64,000 bases of DNA from Mycoplasma haemocanis str. Illinois (lineage in GTDB: Bacteria > Bacillota_I > Bacilli_A > Mycoplasmatales > Mycoplasmoidaceae). The notes beneath the pieces were generated by a model that searched no databases, was not told the origin of the DNA, and saw nothing but the letters and a program-made list of their open reading frames with translations. Below are positions 57,134-64,000 of the stretch, piece by piece. Location of the stretch: positions 855,993 to 919,992 of the forward strand of contig NC_016638.1 of NCBI RefSeq assembly GCF_000238995.1, written 5' to 3'. The position numbers and the translations under genes are program-made. Within the stretch, counting starts at the first letter, position 1, and each line of letters opens with the position of its first letter.

Positions 57134-59365
57134 CTAAGATCTAGCCTTAATCAGTCTGTCCTTCATTTCTTGAGCCTCCTTAGGAAGTTTTCTATTTTTA
57201 TGAATGAAATCTATTTGCTTTCTATCTATAGTTTCTATCAATAACAAGGTCTCAACTATCAATAGAAACTCATCTCTATTAGACATTATCAAAGCTTTTG
57301 CATTCTGATATTGTTCATTAATTATCGTATTTATCTCCTTATCTATCTCTTCAGAATACTTCTCAGAATAAGGGGTCTTATATGGATTCTCTATTCCTTC
57401 AGAAGGCTCATATTGCATGAGCCCAAGCTTCTTGGACATACCCAACTTAGTAACCATATTTCTAACTAAATTAGTTGCCTTAAAGAGGTCGTTGGACGCT
57501 CCAGAACTAACTTGATCCTCTCCAAAGAATATCTCCTCTGCAGCTCTTCCTGCCAAAGTAGTAAGAACCATGGCAAGCATCTCATCCTTCCTCTTTATAA
57601 AAGACTCCTGTTTTTCTGGTGCCGACATGACATATCCTGCCGCCTTACCTCTTGGAATAATAGTTATCTTCTCAACAACATCTCCCTCCTTGCTATAAAG
57701 ACCAGCAATGGCATGACCAGCTTCATGATAAGCAATTTGTTTTTTCTCATTGAAAGAAATCTTCCTATTTTTCTTAGCAGGACCAGCTATCACTCTGTCT
57801 ATAGCCTCATTAATTTCGGTTATTCCTATAACTCTCTTGTCATTTCTAACAGCCATAAGAGTAGCTTCATTCAATAAATTCTCCAGTTGAGCTCCAGAAA
57901 ATCCGGGAGTCTTTCTCGCTACATCCTCCAAATCTACAGATGATGAGATATTCTTGTTCCGTGCATGGACCTTAAGAATTGCAGTTCTTTCCACAATATC
58001 GGGCAAGTTAACTTGAATATGCCTATCAAATCTTCCTGGCCTCAATATAGCTTCATCTATGGAATCTAATTTATTAGTAGCTGCCATGATCACAATTCCA
58101 GACATGGTGTTAAATCCATCCATCTCACTTAATAATTGATTGATGGTCTGATCATTTACTCCTCCACCCATATACTTATTCCCCCTTTTAGCCGCTACAG
58201 CATCAATCTCATCTATGAAGATAATACATGGAGACACCTTCTTAGCTTTAGCAAAGAGCTCTCTAACTCTCTTTGCACCAACCCCAACAAACATATCATC
58301 GAAACTAGAACCCGATACTTCGATGAATGGAACATCAGCTTCTCCAGATACCGCTTTAGCCAATAATGTCTTACCCGTACCTGGTGGACCATAAAGTATT
58401 ACCCCCTTAGGAGTTCTTGCTCCCATGGAGTTATACTTGGCAGGATTCTTAAGATAATCGACGATCTCCTCTAATTCAGCCTTCTCTTCCTCTATTCCAG
58501 CAACATCTTTAAATGTGACTGTAGACTTGGTTGTTTTGCTCAAAGATTGACCTATCTTAAAGATAGATCCACCACCATACATCCCCATACTTTGTGACTT
58601 TGCTGCAGATCTAGCCATTAATAAGAAAAATCCCAGATACAGAAGTGTCGGAAGTAAGGAGAAAAATAAGGAGGTAGGGGTTGTCCTATTTGGATCTATT
58701 GGATTGGTTATGGCATAATGAACTCAATTTATAAAACAACATCCAGAACAATTGCTTGAACCTCCTGTCGAACAACAATTATCCGAACATGAACTATTTC
58801 CGCAACAACTACTTCCGGAAGATGAACAAGTGCAAGTGCTACCCGAACTACAGCATCCTTCTAGCTTTCTTTTAAAGGTACAACCATTCGGCAATGAGTA
58901 ATAATTTTCGGAATTGGAGGAATTGGAGGAAGAAGTCCCTACTTGACTATGTACATTAAAAGATATTCGCTTTCCATCATTGGTAATGGTTGTAATCCTA
59001 TAGATGGTTCTGGTGAAGTCTAAAGACAACCTTTCTGAATAAGTGTCTTTATTGCCTATCTCTTGGGGTAAGGTATAGGTGGTACCCTTTGAATCAGTAA
59101 GTGTAAGTGATGAACCACTGCACCCGACGGATTTAACAACTACGTGGGTTGCCGCTCCATACCCAAATATTAGGTAAAGAACGGTTATGGTGGTACCAAA
59201 AACTACCCCCCGTACAAACCAAGTCTTAACTGGAGCCCCCTCTCCACCAGATTTATTGCTATTCTTTAACCTATCCTTAGAAGTCTTTTTACCCTTGTTA
59301 TTAGAGTCATTATCTAAATCGGCAAGAAGGTTTAATCATAGAATTCACCTTCAATGGGAAATCAT
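57134..59365 (-). CDS. ftsH: ATP-dependent zinc metalloprotease FtsH with a Cys-rich extracellular insertion
   Basis: Membrane-bound AAA+ protease for quality control. It is 743 aa. TM1 is about residues 51-70 and TM2 about 231-250. The external loop of roughly 160 aa is twice the usual size and contains 13 Cys between residues 162 and 210, followed by WVHYAIT and TM2. The AAA domain has Walker A GPPGTGKT at 326-333, Walker B DEID near 385-388, SRH RPGRFDR, and the zinc-protease HEAGH at 547-551. ATG at 59363-59365 gives MISHWRW. The Cys region is in frame (one TGA-Trp after it), so it is not an assembly join at that point. Confidence 0.95.
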
Positions 59366-59577
59366 TTAAAGTCCAAATAATCTGTTAAGTCTAAACTCCG
59401 GAATATTGGATTCTATTTTCAAAATTTTTTTTAAAGTTATCGACAAAATAATTTTTTGGCCCCTAGAAGTCCTTCTGGAGTGGTTTTAGAAGTTTTTTCA
59501 TGTCGATAACTTAAATAATTTTTTGGTCCAAAAAATTAACGTTTAAAGTTTTAAATAACTCGATTGAAACTTAAAAA
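59366..59577. promoter_or_regulatory. Intergenic region with inverted DnaA-box-like sites and a direct repeat
   Basis: The longest gene-free stretch, 212 bp between the divergent ftsH and DnaB-like genes, and very AT-rich. A perfect 12-bp inverted repeat AAGTTATCGACA is at 59434-59445 with its complement at 59501-59512. The core TTATCGACA differs from the E. coli DnaA box TTATCCACA at one base. A 14-bp direct repeat AAATAATTTTTTGG is at 59446-59459 and 59513-59526, so each arm is next to one copy. It must also carry promoters for both directions. Function is inferred. Confidence 0.55.
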
Positions 59578-60711
59578 GTGATTGAATCTACTATCAGAAT
59601 ACTTTCTAGTTCAATAGAATCTAACTGATTTTCATTTCATCAAATATACGATTCAATACTAAGTGAAAAAGCAAAAAGACTCTATATTCAGTGCTTTTAC
59701 CAAAAGAGTATAAATGAGCGACTTAAAATTGAAAGATATTCCTTTAACTTATTGTTAAAGAACTTAAAAATAGATGAAACCAATTTTGAATCTTCACTTC
59801 AAGAACTTATAGATGTAGGTTTAGCTAAGAAGAAAATCGAATTAGTAGGGAAGTCTAAAAGAGAAATATTAGTTAGTTTAAAAGGTATCTCCACTCTTCA
59901 AGAAGAACTTAAAGATAAGAATTTAAAGTCTAGACTTAAAAGATCCATCAGCAAGGAGAAATACTCCGAACTTGAGATGATCATTGGCGAAAGTGACTTT
60001 TATTCTGAATTCAATTATCCAGAAGAAATTAAAGAGGAGGAAGCTCTAGACAAAAAGACTTACTTTAATTTCTATAATGGAGTCTTCAGGAGGCTTGGTT
60101 GTGAATTTACAATTTCTGATGAAGTATCCTTAATAATATCTTCCGTAAAGGATAAATTCTCTATGGATGAACTACATGATTTAGCATACCGATCTGTTCA
60201 AGAAAGCAAGGGAAAATATTTTGTTTCAAAAAACAACCTACAATTCTTAATAGATCAAAAATTAAATTCAAACAAGAATGAGAAGTTTTGTGTGGGTGAT
60301 TATGACGACTTTTGAAGGGGGCTTTTAGAGAGGTCTAAAATTAAGACTAAAGAAACCTTTAGCTCCCTGTTTTCTAAATATGAATGTGAAGTTCTTTATA
60401 AGAAACTTCTTAATAAGCAAGACATTCCGGATTCCATACATAAGTGTATAAGGGACTGTATTCAAAACAAGAACTTGTCCTTTCCAATAGTAAATGCATC
60501 TATCTCTTATATTAAAACTCTTCTAGGAAAAATTCCAGCCAAGTATCTTTCCAAGTTTTCAGATACTTTGTTCGGGAATGGATACACAGATTATGAGTCA
60601 TTTATAAACCATATTAGAGATTTATTAATCCACGAATCTAAGAATAAGGACAGATTAAATATAAATAGAGGGCGGGAGGTTAAAAAGAATGACTTTGTCT
60701 TCAGATTGTAG
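59578..60711 (+). CDS. DnaB/DnaD-like replication-initiation protein
   Basis: A 377-aa protein. The GTG start at 59578 is the first after an in-frame stop. The N-terminal ~90 residues form a winged-helix-like region (SFHQIYDSILSEKAKRLYI). The C-terminal part matches the DnaB/DnaD DDBH2 pattern: FSSLFSKYECEVLY leads into a PIVNASISYIKTLLGKIPA helix and then FINHIRDLL. In low-GC Gram-positives such proteins remodel oriC and help load the replicative helicase. TGA-Trp codons at 59626 and 60313. Assigned from pattern and from its partner gene. Confidence 0.72.
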
Positions 60712-61591
60712 AATTGAGTCCATAAAGAAGGAGCTGGAGAAGGACTTTTTCAATATTAAATTTTCCAAAATAAAGAAACACCCCTTATTTCAATCTCTAA
60801 ATCTAAGCGATCAAGAGATAATTAAAAATAGAGTTGAAATTAATGAGGCTCTCAAGAATTACTTAAATTGTGGAGATAGCAAAAAGTTCTGTCTAACTTT
60901 AGACCCTCATTTTACGCTCAAAAGAAACGTAGATAATCAATTAATAATTACAAAATACAAGTGTACAAAATGAAAGGATCACGAGAATATAAGCCCCGAT
61001 CAAATAAATAAAACTATCGATAGACTCCTCAATTCTGACTTCTTCAAATTTAAATACGAAGAGGCTAAATCTAGTATGGAAACATTCCTCCAAACGGAGG
61101 CTTTAAGGGACGTAGTTAAAAACATAGGAAATCATGAGTATTCTATGGGGAGTAAATGGGCTTCTTTTGAAGATAAAGATAGCTATAGAAAGTATTGAAT
61201 CTTGTTATCCTATAGGGCCATTCTTTTGGGAGAAAGAGTAGTCGTAGTAAAGAGCTCCGAATTGAAGCACATATGCTCTCAAGTCTTCAAGCTATACGAA
61301 CGAGAAGAAGAATTTATAAACAAGTATCAAAATTTTCTAGATTCTGAGAATTTAATAATTACCGACTTTGGATTAGAAGATGAAATGAATAAATTTAATT
61401 ACTACTTAGACTACTTTCCGGATTTGCTAATAAAGAGGAATTCCAATCATAAAAGGACTTACATAACTTCCCAAGTTGATTGAAAGGAAATGAAAAAGCA
61501 CATTCTAAACAAGAAACACGAGACTATCGATAAACTAAAATTTGAGAGATTGGAAGAGGTTTTGAAAGTAATCTTTTCCAACGCCACCTAA
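60689..61591 (+). CDS. DnaI/DnaC-like helicase-loader homologue with degenerate P-loop
   Basis: A 300-aa protein whose start lies 23 bp within the previous gene. The C-terminal ~140 residues follow the DnaI AAA+ layout. A Walker B-like NLIITDFGLEDE is at 221-232, and a sensor-like TYITSQVD at 267-274, in the position of TSN in DnaI. The stretch expected to hold Walker A (about 140-165) reads IGNHEYSMGSKWASFED and has no GxxGxGKT. Family membership is inferred. TGA-Trp codons join the segments. Its end overlaps convergent ksgA by 57 bp. Confidence 0.62.
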
Positions 61592-62344
61592 AAATATCTT
61601 CTCATATAAATCGCTAGAGATTTCATCAGGCCTTACAGAATTATCCATATTGTACTCTGCAAATATCTCCTCTATGGCTTCGGAACTTAAAAACTTCTTC
61701 CAATTATTAACTAACTTCTTTCTAGGCATAAAAAAAGACTTCTTTAGAAAGTAGGAATACTCATCCAAATAGGACAATATCTTAGTGTTTTTCTTAGTTA
61801 AATGAATTACCGTGGAATCCACTTTGGGAACTGGAACAAAGTTTTCCTTTCCTACATTTAAAACTCTTTTTATATCGCTTATAGTTTGAAGAAATACTGT
61901 AAATGGTGTATATTTCCTTCCTTTAGGAAGTGATGTGATAGATTCAAATACTTCCTTTTGAACCATGAATACAGCTTGGGAGAATGACTTACTCTCGGAG
62001 AACTTCCTGAGTATTGGAGAGGTTATATAATAAGGAATATTTCCAAATATCAATCCCCCACTTCTCTCTAAAAATAAATCCTCCAAGTCTAAATTTAAAA
62101 AATCTCCCAGAATTATATTTACATTGGGATATCTTTTCCTCAATAAACCAACCAAATAAGAGTCTATTTCCACCAACGAAAACTTCTTAAACTCATGGTT
62201 TATATATTGAGTTATTGCCCCTTCACCAGGACCAATTTCCAATAGATTTTTAACATCCAATAAGTTTATATATTCAGCTATCCTTTCTTGAATTCTCTTG
62301 TTTTTTAAAAAAACCTGCCCCCATCTCTTCTTATGTCTAAACAT
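61535..62344 (-). CDS. ksgA: 16S rRNA (adenine1518/1519-N6)-dimethyltransferase KsgA
   Basis: Dimethylates two adenosines in helix 45 of 16S rRNA. It is 269 aa. The SAM-binding motif is LLEIGPGEGAITQYI near 35-49. The catalytic motif IV NIPYYITSPIL is near 100-110. FMPRKKLVNNW lies toward the C-terminus. The ATG overlaps the yidC stop (TAATG). Order rpmH-rnpA-yidC-ksgA is common in mycoplasmas. Confidence 0.96.
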   Translation of the reverse strand: MFRHKKRWGQVFLKNKRIQERIAEYINLLDVKNLLEIGPGEGAITQYINHEFKKFSLVEIDSYLVGLLRKRYPNVNIILGDFLNLDLEDLFLERSGGLIFGNIPYYITSPILRKFSESKSFSQAVFMVQKEVFESITSLPKGRKYTPFTVFLQTISDIKRVLNVGKENFVPVPKVDSTVIHLTKKNTKILSYLDEYSYFLKKSFFMPRKKLVNNWKKFLSSEAIEEIFAEYNMDNSVRPDEISSDLYEKIFLGGVGKDYFQNLFQSLKF

Positions 62345-63483
62345 TAAATTCCCAATTTCTTTAATTTCAATAGAGTTTCGCTCTCATTAGATTTCTTGAA
62401 AAGTAGAATTTGATGAATTATTAAATTTTGAAAGATGGTAAATACAGAGTTGAAGAAATAATAAATAGCGAGACCTGTAGATCAGAAGAAAGTGAATAAT
62501 AGAAATATAAAAGTCATTGCCTTTTGGATTCTTTGCATCTTGTAGGTTTGAGAGTTCTTATCCACTATATTCTTCTTAAGAGAAGGGTTTCTAGCTTGGG
62601 ATAATCAAATTGATGTTTTCTGACTAAAAAAATTAGTTGGGATAATTATTAAACACAAAACTAGATACATTCAACCCTCATTAAAAAAATCATCAAAAAT
62701 AGTAGTTAAAGGAGTTTTAGATAAATCTCAGATATTAAGGAGTACTGTAAATTTAATAGGTCTACATATGGTTATAACTTTGAAAACTATCAAAAATACA
62801 GGTGTATTTATGAAGAAGTTTTCCAATATTGCTAAAGGCTTTAAATTATGTTTTTTGTAATAAGCAGATAGTTCTTGATGTTTCCTTAATCTGGCCTGTT
62901 TATCAGTTATATCGTACTTGTCATACTTACTGCTGATAGCATCAATAGCAGATTGATGTAATAGCTGTTTTTCTTGGTAAATAGAAGATCTTAAAGTTGT
63001 TCAAAAAGTAACAAATCTCATGAAGAACATAATGATAAGCATTGAGAAAATAACGTACAATCCATTCTCCTTAAGTTCTGGGAACTTATGAAAAAATCAC
63101 ATCAAGTTCATAAAAACATAAGCAACTGGATATACAAATCAAGACAGAAATGGTCCATAAATCCAAGTAGGTCTATAAAAGGCATGATACCTAGGTCCAG
63201 CTATACTTCAACTTCCTAAATCAAATTTTACGTCTCCAGTTCCGGTACCATTATCACTAGGAAGAAAACCAAACTCTAAACCTACTCCCGGATCTGGATG
63301 ATAGTTAGTATAAGTTGCTGCAAATGATTGAAAAAATGACCATAATATCATCAATAAACTAAAAGAATAGAGAGTTACTTTAAGGTAAAATAGAAGTTTT
63401 TTTGAATTAAAATTCCCGGTAGAATTTAAATCTTTAATTCTTCGTTCTCAATAAGGAGTTAGGTTGGTATTACTATTTCTCAA
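62344..63483 (-). CDS. yidC: Membrane protein insertase YidC (OxaA)
   Basis: Inserts proteins into the membrane alone or with Sec. It is 379 aa with about ten TGA-Trp codons, which hide it from standard-code reading. N-terminal membrane span (LYSFSLLMILWSFFQSFA), then WFVYPVAYVFMNLMWFF, then the conserved cytoplasmic region with TLRSSIYQEKQLLHQSAID, and two more spans ending FNSVFTIFQNLIIHQILLFKK. TTG at 63481-63483 is the first start after an in-frame stop. It lies 6 bp after rnpA. Confidence 0.93.
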
Positions 63484-63489
63484 TTCAGA

Positions 63490-63852
63490 TTATTTAATTC
63501 TATTTTCAATTCTTAAAGCAACACTTAGAAAATCAAGTCTCATCTTTTCAAAGTTAATTCTTTTCTTAGAGAAGTTTTGTAGAAATTCAGATCTATAAAA
63601 AAAAACACACTTTACTTTTGGAAAAAAATCCAAATTTTCCTCTCTACTAAAAGCTCAAAAAAGCCTCTTCAGATACTTTCTATTTGGAGAAGATTTACAC
63701 TTCTTTTTAGGTATTATTATCCCTATTCTTATATTAAGAGAAGATAAATCCTTAAGATAATAACAAATAAAATTAGGAGAGGAAACCTTGATACCTCTTT
63801 TTAAAGTCTTTTCAAAATCCGGCCTTTTAAGAAGCCTGTACTTCTTTTTCAA
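63490..63852 (-). CDS. rnpA: Ribonuclease P protein component
   Basis: The protein subunit of RNase P, which trims tRNA 5' ends. It is 120 aa, basic. It starts TTG at 63850-63852, right after the rpmH stop (TAATTG). YRLLKRPDFEKTLKRGIKV matches the family N-terminus (LkkrxdFxxvfkrGkkv), and IGIIIPKKKCKSSPNRKYLK corresponds to the RNR motif region (RNRxKR), here degenerate. A TGA-Trp at 63655-63657 continues into RRN-like AFSREEN. Confidence 0.9.
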
Positions 63853-63996
63853 TTATTCATCTGAAACAGTCAAAACTTTCCTAGACTTTCTTCGTCTGGA
63901 ATTGACAATGCTTCTTCCAGAGGACGTACTCATCCTCTTCAGAAATCCATGTACCTTAAGTCTTTTTCTTTTGTTAGGTTGATAAGTCCGCTTCAT
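63853..63996 (-). CDS. rpmH: Ribosomal protein L34
   Basis: A 47-aa protein of the 50S subunit. It reads [18 protein letters not shown], then [20 protein letters not shown], matching the L34 family (MKRTYQPSxRKRxxxHGFRxRMxTxxGRxVLxxRRxKGRK). ATG at 63994-63996. It ends directly at the rnpA start. rpmH is normally next to dnaA on the other strand, so dnaA probably lies just outside the window. Confidence 0.97.
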   Translation of the reverse strand: MKRTYQPNKRKRLKVHGFLKRMSTSSGRSIVNSRRRKSRKVLTVSDE

Positions 63997-64000
63997 CTAT

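Noticed and set aside
57512..57877. Plus-strand frame opposite ftsH
   Set aside because: The AAA+ and protease motifs of FtsH are on the minus strand, and the plus frame is a shadow of them.

Overview
The window looks like a mollicute chromosome, probably a hemotropic or related Mycoplasma. TGA must be read as tryptophan (genetic code 4): most reading frames here are interrupted only by TGA, and those codons fall at conserved Trp or aromatic positions in rnr, gatA, mnmG, topA, ftsH, trpS and others. The DNA is AT-rich and very densely packed. Neighbouring genes abut or overlap (TAATG, TAGTG and TAAATG junctions are common), GTG and TTG starts are frequent, and no stretch over 300 bases lacks a gene. 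An adenylosuccinate synthetase gene is present, which from memory is a feature of hemoplasmas rather than of the M. pneumoniae group; the species assignment is inference.

Layout. 1-2138 (+): rnr (left end missing) and smpB. 2121-19725 (-): tsf, gatB-gatA-gatC, an HU gene, der, a choline-kinase-like gene, a detached atpC, tatD, mnmE, rbgA, purA, tuf, glpK, a DHH phosphoesterase, a Cof-type HAD hydrolase and an RluA-type pseudouridine synthase, with small unknowns between them. 19730-20857 (+): RNase Y. 20860-21011 (-): tRNA-Ala and tRNA-Ile. 21025-45404 (-): two MacB/LolD-like ABC genes, a PhoU-like gene, pheT-pheS, metK, tsaD, the potA-B-C-D transporter, three unknown charged proteins, gpmI, tpiA, two more unknowns, lepA, a degenerate PTS EIIB-like gene, nadK, tdk and ychF. 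45420-48127 (+): trpS, a phosphohexomutase and the SRP RNA. 48123-48383 (-): HPr. 48420-50120 (+): a membrane protein, upp and a small unknown. 50082-59365 (-): mnmG, topA, an RNase J-like protein without catalytic residues, serS and ftsH. 59366-59577: the longest intergenic region, with an inverted pair of DnaA-box-like sites. 59578-61591 (+): DnaB/DnaD-like and DnaI-like replication-initiation genes. 61535-63996 (-): ksgA, yidC, rnpA, rpmH.

The rpmH-rnpA-yidC-ksgA block normally lies beside dnaA and oriC, so the origin is probably just to the right of position 64000. Most genes here are on the minus strand, which matches transcription away from that origin. Several blocks match, as I recall, the gene order of other mycoplasmas (potABCD-tsaD-metK, mnmE-tatD, gpmI-tpiA, nadK-EIIB-like, gatCAB).

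Together the genes cover translation (EF-Tu, EF-Ts, LepA, Phe-, Ser- and Trp-tRNA synthetases, GatCAB), tRNA and rRNA modification, RNA decay (RNase R, RNase Y, RNase J-like, RNase P protein), salvage of nucleotides (upp, tdk, purA), glycerol and sugar-phosphate use (glpK, gpmI, tpiA, phosphohexomutase, HPr), polyamine import and membrane-protein biogenesis. The most unusual observations are a cysteine-dense insertion in the outward-facing loop of FtsH, an RNase J homologue that has lost all visible metal ligands, a DnaI-like protein without a recognisable P-loop, an EIIB-like protein without its phosphocysteine, and the inverted repeat in front of the replication-initiation genes.
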